This document shows positions 52,440 through 63,404 of a stretch of 64,000 nucleotides of DNA, piece by piece. Location of the stretch: positions 6,538,495 through 6,602,494 of the forward strand of contig NC_088643.1 in the NCBI RefSeq assembly GCF_964019385.1, in the 5' to 3' direction. This DNA comes from Sycon ciliatum (taxonomy: Eukaryota; Porifera; Calcarea; Leucosolenida; Sycettidae). The notes beneath the pieces are model-generated. The model was not told the origin of the DNA. It saw nothing but the letters and a program-made list of their open reading frames with translations, and did no database searches. Within the stretch, counting starts at the first letter, position 1. Each line of letters starts with the position of its first letter. Made by a program: the position numbers and the translations under genes.

Positions 52440-54440
52440 CCTGCACGGTCTCCAGGAAATTCACCCTAAAGAATTGAGAACTGCGCTAAACGTGGCTCGA
52501 TCCTCGCCTCGAGCGGTACGTGTTGTTTTCTCCCAGCCTCACCACCAAGTTTCCGTTCTTTCAAATTCTTTCGAATACAAAAACAATCGAGAATGGCTTT
52601 CTGCACACCTTCTTGATAGTATTACAGCAACGAACTGAGACAATAATAATAATACTTGCGCTCGGTCTGGCACGAATCTTTGCAGGATCTGTGTATGTCA
52701 TAATCATCTCGGCGTCGTTGGTGCCGTCAAGCGAAAAATCTTTCACCGCGCACGAGAAAGCAGAAAAAGTGGCACAAGGACGGCACATGACTAGTCCGCG
52801 GATCCAGCCTTGCCTGACCGGTCACCTGGTCACCGTGACTCGCATGACCACGAGCCCTACACTGTCTGCATCAGGGAGTCATAACACACGACATAAATAA
52901 GGAGGGTTTAGTTTACATCCCTTGTCTGCAGCCTTGGACTAGTACTATACATACGTGACTTGTACAGCGCGAGCACGCAGAAGGCATGTGAACAGCGCTG
53001 TACGCTGTGTCATGACGTCAGTTTGGTAGACATGTAATATAATTATTATACTGCATAAAGACAGTTTAGGTGCAAATTTTTGTTTACGAAAACTTTCGTT
53101 AGATCAGTCCACCATAAAATTCCACCATGTAGATCTACCAGCAGGTTTGTTACGTACTAAATTTTGTTTATGGTCGAGGTCTGTCACCTCGAACGTCCAG
53201 AATAAAAAACTTTAGTTTGGTACAAACTTTAGTTATTTCGTGCCCCCGAACGAATTAATTCCAAACGAAACTTTATACTTAGAGCAGTAACACACGAGTC
53301 ACAGAGTACTCTGTGACTCGTGTGTTACTGCTCTGCTTCCGCATTGAGCACTCTATCAGACCGGAGTGATCATGATCACGGTGATCACAGTAATCATGTT
53401 AGTAGTATGGGCTGCACTGCACTGCACTGCATTACTGAGGTTAGGCATTTGAATACTTCGAAGTAGGACAAATAAAAATGTCGGCACACTACTATGGTGC
53501 TATGGAAGTCAGCGGGAACAAAATTAATGATTTTTTAAAACGTAATTGGCTAACCAACAGAGCTACAATGCACCGCTATTCACTCAGTGTAATTTAGATT
53601 TTTTCGGCCTCTTTTACGGGCAAATTAACACAATGTTTTAAAATGCAATAAATCATACACTGGAGAAGAAATCAGAAAGATGATTGTGTAAAATAAAGAA
53701 TTTCAAACCCAAACCAAAAAAACTTCAAATCAAGTTTGTTATAAATAAAAAATAAAACTCAATCAATCAACTCAATAAACTCAATTCAAATTCAATTCAG
53801 TGTAATTTAGTCCTTTGTGGATAATGCCGGCAGGAAAATTTGGCAGAATTTGGTACTTTTTCTGGTAAGTTTCATGCATGTTTGGTATGTGGATAAAGAA
53901 ATGGAGCAGAATTCGAGGAATTGCCTGCCATAAGGTTTGTATGGTTTTGCCAATATCACTGCTTTTCGAGCAGAATCTGCCAACTTTTCGAGCATTATCC
54001 GCCAACGCCTAGTGTAATTACAAAGTAACAGATTTAGAAATAGTTTACGATCGGCAGTGAATCTCCATCAGGGCTAATGCTGTGATGACAAATAGTTGTT
54101 CTGATTGGTACAGTTGCTTCCATCGCACAGTAATAAATGGATGCGGCCACCTGACCAAAAGGCAAGCCATGCGTTTACATCTCTGCATTATGCACACAAT
54201 GCAGAGAGCCAATATTTTTTAAAAGGTGCGAGTTCTTCACTATCATAATTGTAGGGATCTGAAAGTTGTAAATTTCACGTCTTTGTTTGAGTGGCACTAT
54301 AATGAATACTTCAATTACTAGTAGAAAAATGAGGCTCAAGTTAAGTCCAAATATTACCAAAATTTCAGTATTAACTATTGTGCTGGGTGATCTTGTACCA
54401 CTACAGCACTAGTTTGGTAGAGCATGCAGAGAATGCTGAA
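52440..54440. other. No gene recognised; contains one perfect palindrome
   Basis: Frames such as 52520-52900 have a hydrophobic stretch but no known domain. AT-rich low-complexity sequence with CAATTCAAT repeats is at 53740-53815. Confidence 0.4.
53281..53334. repeat. Perfect 54-bp palindrome without spacer
   Basis: The 27-base arm AGAGCAGTAACACACGAG onwards is followed at once by its exact reverse complement, centred at 53307/53308 on AGTACT. Confidence 0.95.
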
Positions 54441-57314
54441 CTAGTACCAATCAACCACTTGAACAGCTAAGGAAGATCGGTAGGAGTCCTTATCCAGAAG
54501 GTGTTGGTAGGCATCCGTACGGTATGGTCGCGGATAGCGCTTTATCCGAGTCACAAGATGCCGGAGAGATGTGTGCGCGTTGACGGCATGGACGAATGCA
54601 GAGACGTCACGGTCGGATACTGCCTCCTGCATCACCAAGATGCGGGCAAAATCGCAGTCCAGCTGCGCTAGATCAGGCCATGCACTGCGGAGGTTATCTG
54701 CTAGGATGTTCATACAAAGAAGCAACCCTGGCTGGAGGACGTCTAAGGATGATAAGTGTGTGGCGTGACGCAAGGCCTTGCAGATACCCTGCAAATTCTG
54801 ATCACCGATGCCCTCGCAGTGGAGAAGACGGAACACTTTGAGGCAGCGAACATCGGCAAGTGCCTCAGCCAGGAGCATTGCAGGGTTGCGATCGCCATGG
54901 TCGGTGGTTGTAGCCGTTCCACCGTGTTCAGCATGCGGCGGTTGTGTGCTGACCGGGTGTGAGGGAATACTGGCATCGGTGAGATCACAATGAATCAGCT
55001 GGATCACCGCCAGGTGCATGTGTGATTGCTTCAAAACTGCCAGGATCTGCTGCCACTGACAGGTACATCTATGGATGCTTAGCTCTGTAATATTCTGACA
55101 CTTCAGTAGTGACAGCGGAAACACCATGGGAGTAAGGGCATGTAGCCATCCACGAACGAGCACTATCTTCACGCTGGTGCAGTGCCCATCGACGGCGACG
55201 TCATAAGCACGGATGACGGCCGGATGGTAATGACCATAGATCTCTGTATTCACGCACTGAAACGCGGCAGCTAGGCTGGACATGGGTTGATGGTGATCGT
55301 CACGGTGATGGTATCGCTCGGCATAGCTGAGCACTGCTAGATCTAAGCTGCGCAAGTGGGCCATGGAGAAACGAGTGATTTCCTTGTGAAATGGACTCTT
55401 CACCGATGTTGGATTACCACCGCGCATAGGAGTATGTAGAGACTGTGCAAGGACGTCTTTGCCCATGCATCGCAGAGCATCAGCCAGTGTATCGTACGTT
55501 GCATCAGGGCAACGCTCTACCCACGTCAGCAAAGTCGCTCTCAAGAACTGTTCACCGCTATCGGGTCGGCTGTACTTGCTACGGTTCTCCACATAATGCA
55601 CGCTGCTTCTTCCGTTCAGGCTGTCGGACAGAAGCTCTTCTGCAAGACGGCGGCCTTCGTAGTCGTCCAAACCGGCACTCAACGGGTCAAGCATATCCAG
55701 TGGGAAGACAGCTTGTTCCGCGGCTGCATCATTTGGGTCATCCCATTCCTCCTCCTCGTCGTTCACAGCCGCTCCTTGTCCGTCAATGGACTTTTTCCGC
55801 GTCAGAAGACCGTTGATCAAACACTCAGCATTCTCCTTGTCCAACTGAGCTGTCAACAGCATCCAGAAAGTCCGCAAGTGGTTGGTTTCGGGGCCCAGCA
55901 ACTCCACCAAGCGGACAATCCGTGCCGGTGTTGCTGCCTTCTTCACAGCCACGTAGCGAGCTGCCAGCGATTCTTGTAACGTCAAATGGCTGAACATCCA
56001 CAGTCTGCTGTCATCGCGACTGCTACTGTCGGCTAGCACGAGAAGGCCGAGCGCTTTAGCTTCCCCGGTGATCGCACGCATCTGCAAATCAGTATCGGTG
56101 AAAATGAGTCGCCGTTGAGTGAGCATGTTGAAAGCAAAATTTCCAAGATCTAGGATTAGAGCTTGGACGCCTGGAGAAATCTCATTCCAACTCTTGTACG
56201 ACTCACCGGTATTACGCTCGGCAACTTGGATGATCATCATGTCAAAGATGTCCGAGAGGCATTTTGGCAGCATGCCATTACGGCAGTGGAACATCTTGCA
56301 CGTTTGCATGGCTAGGAATGGCGTGGCCATCATGCTAGCAAGGTGTTGATCCTGTCGTACTGCTTCTACCAGTATCGATGCTTCGTCCACTGACCTCAGC
56401 ACCTTGCCAATGTACTCCTCAACATCTTCTTGCCGAAAACCGACAAGTTCCACTCGGCGATCAAACTGCTTTTTTTCACTCAGGCTCAGCAGTTCTACAC
56501 ACGGCCGTGACGTCACCACCAGACGCAGTCCCTTCACGTTTGACCCATTGACAATATCCTTAACAAAGCCGCTGCAGTCGCCAAGGCGGATCTCGTCAAG
56601 TCCATCGAGTACAAGGCATACTCGGTGAGCTTGTTCGCGAACAAAATCATCGATGCTTTTGCGCTCCTCGTCCGTAAACACTCCTCGCTCTCCCACGCCA
56701 AGCAGAGCGCATATGTCAGTTGCTTCTCTCACCTCCCTGTTGCGTAGCTTCCGCGCTATCACCAGGTCAAACAATGTCCACATTTCATTCCGAGCCCATT
56801 TCAATGGCGCCACTCTAGTAAAGACGAACGTCTTGCCACAACCCGCGCTGGCAACAGCCACTATGCGATACGTTCGCCCACCACTGGAGAACTCCTTCAT
56901 CTGCTTCTCGTTCAGATCGAAGAGACTTTCAATTAAGATGTTCTCCAAACTATCAGCTGCCTTTGTGAAGACGTGTTCTACGCGCCACATGTCGCCTGTT
57001 GAATCGAAACCGGCATCGACGAACTCCTGCCGAAGCTCTGGTCTAGACAAGATCATCAGTCGTATTTGTACATCTGAAACGCTTGGCTCCTTCATCCCTT
57101 CCTCCACCATGCCTTCTCCCATGTCCACCGTTGCGCCAACATATTCCCTAACTAACATTTTTTTCAATCTGCGCACTGCCTCGGGAACGGTGCTGCTTGC
57201 TTCGGCGCAAGTCGCCTCTCTGCCACCGGACTCGCTAGCACTTCTCTCATCGCATCCAGTCTGGGAAAGAGCTGATAGTGCTCCGCGCACGTCAGCGGTC
57301 TCTTTGCCTGCCAT
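54441..57314 (-). CDS. NACHT-LRR (NLR) protein, intronless
   Basis: The protein has 957 residues from Met 57314. The N-terminal 140 residues are charged and helical, without a recognisable Death, CARD or pyrin domain. NACHT ATPase: Walker A VASAGCGKT at about 154-162, Walker B VCLVLDGLDEI at about 232-242, and sensor LRLVVTSRP at 263-271. A winged-helix/HD2-type motif, WMFSHLTLQESLAARYVA, is at about 439-456. The C-terminal third has leucine-rich repeat-like segments (ITELSIHRC, LKVFRLLHCEGI, LSSLDVLQPGL). NLRs are cytosolic pattern receptors that oligomerise through NACHT when ligand is sensed by the LRR. All core ATPase motifs are intact. Lack of introns could reflect retroposition or a lineage habit. 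The start could lie upstream only if another exon exists. Confidence 0.9.
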   Translation of the reverse strand: MAGKETADVRGALSALSQTGCDERSASESGGREATCAEASSTVPEAVRRLKKMLVREYVGATVDMGEGMVEEGMKEPSVSDVQIRLMILSRPELRQEFVDAGFDSTGDMWRVEHVFTKAADSLENILIESLFDLNEKQMKEFSSGGRTYRIVAVASAGCGKTFVFTRVAPLKWARNEMWTLFDLVIARKLRNREVREATDICALLGVGERGVFTDEERKSIDDFVREQAHRVCLVLDGLDEIRLGDCSGFVKDIVNGSNVKGLRLVVTSRPCVELLSLSEKKQFDRRVELVGFRQEDVEEYIGKVLRSVDEASILVEAVRQDQHLASMMATPFLAMQTCKMFHCRNGMLPKCLSDIFDMMIIQVAERNTGESYKSWNEISPGVQALILDLGNFAFNMLTQRRLIFTDTDLQMRAITGEAKALGLLVLADSSSRDDSRLWMFSHLTLQESLAARYVAVKKAATPARIVRLVELLGPETNHLRTFWMLLTAQLDKENAECLINGLLTRKKSIDGQGAAVNDEEEEWDDPNDAAAEQAVFPLDMLDPLSAGLDDYEGRRLAEELLSDSLNGRSSVHYVENRSKYSRPDSGEQFLRATLLTWVERCPDATYDTLADALRCMGKDVLAQSLHTPMRGGNPTSVKSPFHKEITRFSMAHLRSLDLAVLSYAERYHHRDDHHQPMSSLAAAFQCVNTEIYGHYHPAVIRAYDVAVDGHCTSVKIVLVRGWLHALTPMVFPLSLLKCQNITELSIHRCTCQWQQILAVLKQSHMHLAVIQLIHCDLTDASIPSHPVSTQPPHAEHGGTATTTDHGDRNPAMLLAEALADVRCLKVFRLLHCEGIGDQNLQGICKALRHATHLSSLDVLQPGLLLCMNILADNLRSAWPDLAQLDCDFARILVMQEAVSDRDVSAFVHAVNAHTSLRHLVTRIKRYPRPYRTDAYQHLLDKDSYRSSLAVQVVDWY

Positions 57315-58036
57315 GACTGCAAGCTAGAGACGCAGCAGCGGCGTTCTACTACTCAGAGGTTAGCGAAGAAAACACTATTGTCAGCTCATTCTCCCTGGCC
57401 CTGTGCATGTGTTTTCAAATAAAAATAATACAGGTCAGACCTCGCTATAACGACCCCCGATATAACATAAACCTCACTATAACGCCCTATCAGGTTGATC
57501 TCCTATTTGAACATGTGCATATGTGTGTGTATGATGTGCCCTAGCTCACTTATAATATTATTATTATTATGTTATACACGTAGATCATGTCCATGATGCC
57601 TTTCCTCTGCGCAGGTCCACCGCACTATTGTTTTTAAGATTAACATCATTATTACTTCTGCATATGCATTACATACTATGATCATGCTGGCTTCATCCCT
57701 TATCTCCTAAGCTACCGCCCCCCCCCCCCCCCCCCCCCTCCGGTGCGTCTGCCCAGTGTTGACTCCGAGACCCACGGTCGGACGAGCTGCCCAGGCCTCA
57801 CCACCACTGCCGTTTCCGTGCTGCCTTCTCGATACATACGTATGTACACTGTATATAATGTGCACATTCACATGTCTGAAGGTTTGTGGTTTTTCAATAA
57901 AATAAATAAATAAAAAATAAAAAAATAACGTACGAAATGTGAATGGCCCTGCCGAAACCGCATCACTTCCCGAGTTTATTCATGCTACGGTCTGTTTTCT
58001 CTTGCTTATTTGGCCGCAGACAGATGGAATAGCGCT
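57315..58036. other. Upstream region of the NLR gene, no other gene
   Basis: It contains a poly-C run (57718-57738) and, at 57433-57480, a pogo-like terminus (CAGGTCAGACCTCGCTATAA) without a clear partner. The NLR promoter should lie at its left edge. Confidence 0.4.
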
Positions 58037-58044
58037 CCATCTGA

Positions 58045-58525
58045 TAGGCCTTGACGGATTATGCTAGCACAATTTTTCGCATAATTCCTACCAAAATCGA
58101 ATAATCGCATAATTTGAGGCAAATTGCATACGAATCGCATAAATTGGAATAATCCGCCTGTTCGCATCAAATTCCATACAGTTATACATGTTCTACAAGT
58201 ACAAGTACAAGTTGATGCACCAGGAAGTCGTAGGTTTACGACTCCCTTAATAACATGTCCAGTCCACTACAATCAGTGACGGTCGTAGCTAGGTCGGACG
58301 GTGCGTTGACCCCGTTGAACTTTTGCTACTACAGTACAGCGCCCTCTACAAAAAAGTTCCCCTGTTATTTTGCACAGAACCATCATATACATTAGCAGCA
58401 TATGTGAGCATAATGCGGCATAATATGTATAACTTTTAGCATAAAAATAGCATAATTCTGCAATTTTTTCAGCAATGCGAAAAGCATAATTTCACGAAAA
58501 TATTAGCATAATCCGTCAAGGCCTA
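58045..58525. mobile_element. hAT-like MITE with 8-bp target duplication
   Basis: The element begins TAGGCCTTGACGGATTATGC and ends in the complement, flanked by CCATCTGA at 58037-58044 and 58526-58533. An 8-bp duplication and TAGG ends fit hAT. The interior is AT-rich with many GCATAAT copies. A fragment of the terminus is at 27132-27157. Confidence 0.8.
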
Positions 58526-58896
58526 CCATCTGATATCTCGACTGCTGCATCGCCACCCCTATTTCGCCATGCATTACTTTCATTCTTAGGGTACCCCGTA
58601 AGAAGACCTTGAGTCTGTGGGGACTGCCCTATTATTAAAATTATGAATAATACATTGTTTTGGAGCTACCCTCTCACTAATGCAGATTTTTGGTATTATG
58701 AAAAACATCTTGTGGAAACAAACAATAGGAGGACAGAGAAACACGCACTAAGCGATCATCAGAAAACAGTAATGAGAAATCTGGATCGGTATTGGTTTAT
58801 ATACTCACAAAGCAAAGTGTAAATAGCTGCAGCATGGCGCAAATCTAAAAGTTGTGAATGGCGACAGTGCAAAGCGTGAATGACTGCATCATGAGT

Positions 58897-59926
58897 GGGC
58901 CCCGACGGATAATGCTTGCATTATAATTATCTAGCATATTTAGCACTTTCTGGAAACTAGCATTGCACTAGCATAAATCAGCAGGCTTTGCAGTAAACTA
59001 GCATATTGTTGCAAAACATGGGATTTTTGTTGTTGTTATTGTATCAAAAGCGGCTTCCTATGTTGTTGCCATGTGGTGATCATGAAGTATAATGTATTCT
59101 ACCTGCACTATGCCAGCCTATTATTAGCTATTTATTTATTTATTTATTTATTCAACATCTCCTGGCCCGTCCGAAGACTGCCAATAAACATGAGAGGTCA
59201 GGTGATAGCCAACCACGGCAAGCTAAAAGGGAAAAAAAAAGAAAGATGCTGTCAGAGAGGGAAAGGAGATAGGGAGAGAAAAAGAAAGGGAGGCACATTA
59301 ATAATACATGGGATCACTTCGGATGAGACAGTGTGGAAAGCTGGACTGTGAATTTCCTGATATCCTGGCATGTCTTAATGCTAGTAGGCAGGTTAGACCA
59401 AAGGGAGTATGCTGAGAAGAAAGGGGATTTCAAAAACAGAGAGGAACTAGCTCGGGGCAGTGATAAGGCATTGCGTGTTGGTCTAGTGGTAACAAACCAG
59501 TTGTACTTGGCAATATGTTTCGGGACTTGGGCTAGGAAGATTTTTTGCACAAGGATACAAAGATGCTGCTGATGTCGGGCAAGAAGAGGGTGCGTGGAAG
59601 CAAGTTTATAAAGACAAAGGGAGGCAAATGTTTGGTCTTTTCGAAACAGAATTTTCAGAAGCTATAACGTTAGTGTTGCATGGAAAACAATGTGTACCAG
59701 GTAAAGAGAGCACCAAGTTTTTAAATTAATATTACATCCCATGAGTTTTTTTGTGGAGTTGTGTGAAGTCCATCCGTGACACTTTTTTGACCCCATATAA
59801 AGTGGCATTAAATTGAGCATAACGAGCATAACGAGCATTAAAACTAGCATAATGTGCCCCGTTTACTAGCAGCGCTACATGTAGTAGCATAATTGCCGAA
59901 AATAACTAGAATTATCCGCCGGGGCC
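58897..59926. mobile_element. Related TIR element split by a LINE fragment
   Basis: Ends GGGCCCCGACGGATAAT and ATTATCCGCCGGGGCC are imperfectly inverted and resemble the hAT-like ends at 58045. AGCATAA-rich sequence continues on both sides of the LINE piece. The target duplication is unclear. Confidence 0.55.
59130..59640 (-). pseudogene. LINE 3' fragment with RT C-terminus
   Basis: The minus-strand frame includes FFSAYSLWSNLPTSIKTCQD and IRKFTVQL, the typical C-terminal end of CR1/L2-type LINE RTs. A TTTA microsatellite at 59128-59152 is the 3' tail. The RT catalytic part is missing. Confidence 0.7.
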
Positions 59927-60230
59927 TAAGATTCATGAGGCAGATCCAAAAGTAAAAGTGTGAATGACAGCAGTGGTGAAAGGTGACAACCACTGGTTGT
60001 CTCTAAATTATTAGGTGATGGCTGTGGATGGTTTGAAGTTCCGAAGGTAGTGTACTTAGTCTCGTGGCGACATTTTGACACAAGCTCACTCCTTTTGTTG
60101 AGAGAGAGTTGCTTGTGTGCTTGCGTGATTGCCAATTTTTCCGCCAGGCACAGGTTGCACCTTTTGCTTTTGTTGCTGTAGGCCGCTGCTCTGCTGTGTA
60201 CCGCCCATTGAATGCTGTATGCCTTTCCTT

Positions 60231-60488
60231 CTATTCATCCTTCTTGGCCCAGACGTACTGCGATAGGCGGGTGTCCTTCTCGTGTTGTCTGTGACGGAAT
60301 GAGGATTGGTGGTTATAGTAGCGTTGTTTGAATGTTGTTACTGTTAATCCAGTATACTCCTTCTTCTCCATACCTGCGGTGACTCTTGCCTTAGACACGA
60401 TGCTCTCCGTTCGACACAGTATTTTTGGACAAAATTCTGACACTGTTAATTTTAGAATTGCGATCAACAGAACGAGCTGAACCGACAT
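60231..60488 (-). pseudogene. Penelope-like GIY-YIG fragment
   Basis: KKEYTGLTVTTFKQRYYNHQ then SSFRHR, DTRLSQYVW matches the GIY-YIG module of Penelope-like elements (YIG-type loop, then Arg and His). The upstream residues look unrelated, and there is no RT beside it. It is a different lineage from the element at 24063. Confidence 0.6.
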
Positions 60489-61752
60489 TTCACAAAGGTT
60501 TTATTGTATTCAAAAAACGAGTGGATACGAAGGCAGTGAAGAACATAGAAGAAAGAAAAAATGTGCAGGAAGCGTGGGTTTCGAATTCTGAAGAAAATGT
60601 TGAGCGGTCGCTGCATGCATGACGACTACCCCATAGCGTTTTGGGCAGGGAGTGGCGCATTCTTGCAGGTTTGCCTAGTGGAATCTGCGATGGCTCCTCG
60701 TGCGCGCCGGTGCGGATTGCGGTCGTGAGACTTTCACGTGTCAAGTTCGGCAGAAAGTGCGTACCAGGTGTTCTACCTACCCTACGTGTAGGAACAACCC
60801 GCTTCAATAAGACAAAAAAAAAACAGAAATAATATTGATGGTGCATAGGCATGTGTTGTTTCTTTATTGTTGTTTCTTTATTTTACTTCACCATATGAGC
60901 AGCCAAGACTTCCTTCTCACCGGGGCTATTGGCCCACGGCTCTCACAATAATGATGAACATGTTTAAAATGTGTATGAAGAAGAAAGGAACGGAAAAGAA
61001 GATGAAATGAAAGGAAAGAAAACAGTAGTCATAATTCTATGAAGGGGAGGGGATATGAAATGGGTATTATCATAGTTGACGAGAGAAGTATGATATCAAA
61101 TAGTCTTGTTCTATAGACTATTGTGAACTGTGGTGAGATGCAGCAAATGTGAGGGTGCATTTGATTGGTCGGATTCGGAACATGATCATTTAGAACAGGA
61201 GCGTTTGATTGGTCTCCACTGATTGTGGAGTGGTCGGAACATATTCTGACCACTCCGACCCCCAAAGCAGCTTAGGCTATAACAGCCAGAGCAGGTTGCA
61301 ATGCCCAATATAACCTGACGGGGTTACGCAATGCATGGTGGTCTCCACTGTCATGATTGAATTTTTAGTTGTCTTCGAAGCTTCTTCTCCGGTTGTATTC
61401 GCCTTTCAAGTTTGTTTCGCCTTTGCATCTTGAGCAACGTAAAAAACATCTTTAAACTTAGTATGTGGAAGGTTTGAAGTTCGCGGCACGATGAGCTATG
61501 ATGAGTTCCACAATAGGTATGGCAAAACTACTCGCTGTTCTGTTTGAGTTGGAACTGTGGTTCTGACTGCTCCAGTGAATCTGATCTGAATCCAGACGGA
61601 CCAGTCAAATAATTATGCCCTAAGTTACTAAAGGGGCCATCTGTAAAATACCGATATTTTTTTAGAAACGGAAACAACTGTAAAAGCCATTATTCTAGCG
61701 AGGTGCATATATAACGATTTCCCTAAATTGACTAGTTTACGCGTACCAACGG
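60489..61752. other. No gene recognised
   Basis: Mixed non-coding sequence. Short frames near 60490-60852 do not resemble known proteins. Confidence 0.4.
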
Positions 61753-62092
61753 TGTTGTGAACCCTCTAAGATTCTCTAAATTGTCAGGATCGTACGACCA
61801 CACCGCACGAGGACAACACTTTTCCTTTAGACAGTATATTTCACTTCATCGAATAATTAACAATGAACACTAATAACACCAGCTATTTATAGCATGCAAA
61901 AACAGCGTACATGCAAAACATACGCATATAAAACTGGACATAACAGCGTATACAGCAAAACGCACACAACGCATATAGCGTATGCCATGCAGCAACATCA
62001 GCGGTACGGCGGAGTCGAAATACCACATTTCAACGAATACAATGCCATAAGCGCGAAGGCCTTTCCCAATTGAGAACTGGTGGTTTACAACA
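61753..62092 (-). repeat. Probable 3' LTR of a second BEL/Pao element
   Basis: The segment is bounded by TGTTGT and ACAACA in inverted form, 340 bp, directly following (on the minus strand) a purine tract and the integrase gene. No partner LTR is in the window. Confidence 0.6.
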
Positions 62093-62103
62093 TTCTCCCC
62101 ACC
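62093..62103 (-). promoter_or_regulatory. Polypurine tract of the second BEL/Pao element
   Basis: GGTGGGGAGAA on the minus strand abuts the LTR start TGTTGT. Confidence 0.6.
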
Positions 62104-62140
62104 AAAGGGCTTCTCACCGCCGTACAACAATGCACACAAG

Positions 62141-63345
62141 TCAAAAACGATCCGGGGCTCTGACTACTCGCCCAGAACGCGTCATCTCCTGCTGCCGTGG
62201 TGGTGGTAACGGTGCTGACGGTTCATACGCTGGCTGCTGAGGGACGATAGCAGGTTGAGCGATATCGGCAAGCCCAGGAGCCACGTCCTGTGACGATACT
62301 TCTAAAGGCACTAACCTTTGGATCGGCCTCAACAGGGTACTGGTACTCAACTTAACCTTGGCAACACGACGCTTACCATCTCGACCAGGGAATAACTCGA
62401 TGATCCGTCCCAAACGCCAGAACTGTTTGCGCTTGGTATCATCGAGAACAAAGACAACATCACCCATAGCTAAAGCCAGTAAAGGCGCGACATGGTCTGT
62501 TGGTGCTTGTTCAGCTGACTTAGGTACTCCACCTCCCAACGATTCTTGACATGCTCCAGTGTCCGACTGAGGTAACGCAATCTCGATGACATCTGCGCAG
62601 CGTCCAGGGTACCTGCTGGCTTCTCTGACGACATCCAGATGTTACCCATCATCATTGCAGGGGTTACTGGTGGCTCATCCAGGCTATCAGACACATAAGT
62701 TAGCGGACGACTATTCACCACTGCTTCAACCTCATACAAGAGGGTCTCAAGCTCCTGGACCTTCAGAAACGCTGTTCCCATTACCTTTTTCAAGGCACTC
62801 TTCACTGTACCAACCATTCGCTCATAGAAGCCTTCATGCCATGGTGCAGCTGGAGGATTGAACATCCATGGCACACTCAGTTTGTCAGATGCCGCCTTGA
62901 ACGTTGTAGCGTTGTCAGACCTGATCCGAGACGGCAAACTACGTCTCGCGACAAACTTCCGAAATGCCATCAAGAATGACTCGGTACTTAAACTATCGAC
63001 CACCTCCAAGTGAACTGCTCTGGTGGTGGCACACACAAACAATGCTATCCATACCTTCGGAGATGACTCACCACGGCGCACGTACAACGGACCAGCATAG
63101 TCGATGCCGGTAGTTGCGAACGGCCTCTCGTGAACAACTCGGTCTTCTGGCAGCGGCGGGCAGACTTCTGAGGCAGCCTTAGCCTTGTAGCGGCGGCATG
63201 TAACATATCGCTGAGTAATGTTGCGTAGCGCTCGTCGACCACCGATAATCCAGAATTTCTGACGGATGAACGACAAGACTCCTTCTACACCTTGGTGCAT
63301 CCTTTCAACATCGTAATACATGGGTAAGGTGCGGATGCAAGTTTT
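62141..63345 (-). pseudogene. BEL/Pao integrase, truncated and frameshifted
   Basis: Two overlapping frames (62470-63321 and 62141-62539) make one integrase. A zinc-binding-like start (VTCRRYK) is followed by GIDYAGPLY, RSDNATTFKA and GFYERMVG, which carry the D, D and E catalytic residues. After the shift near 62500-62520, GDVVFVLDD and GRIIELFPGRDGKRR form the Pao-type C-terminus. Gag, protease and RT are missing beyond about 63345. It differs from the intact element at 2870-10109, so it is another family. Confidence 0.85.
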
Positions 63346-63404
63346 TAAGCTCCGCTTACTTTAGGTACCTGTGGCAGAGAACTTGATCTGGACACACTAG
63401 GAAT

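Noticed and set aside
57433..57500. Complete pogo-like MITE near CAGGTCAGACCTCGC
   Set aside because: Only one convincing terminus is visible; no matching inverted end within 600 bp.
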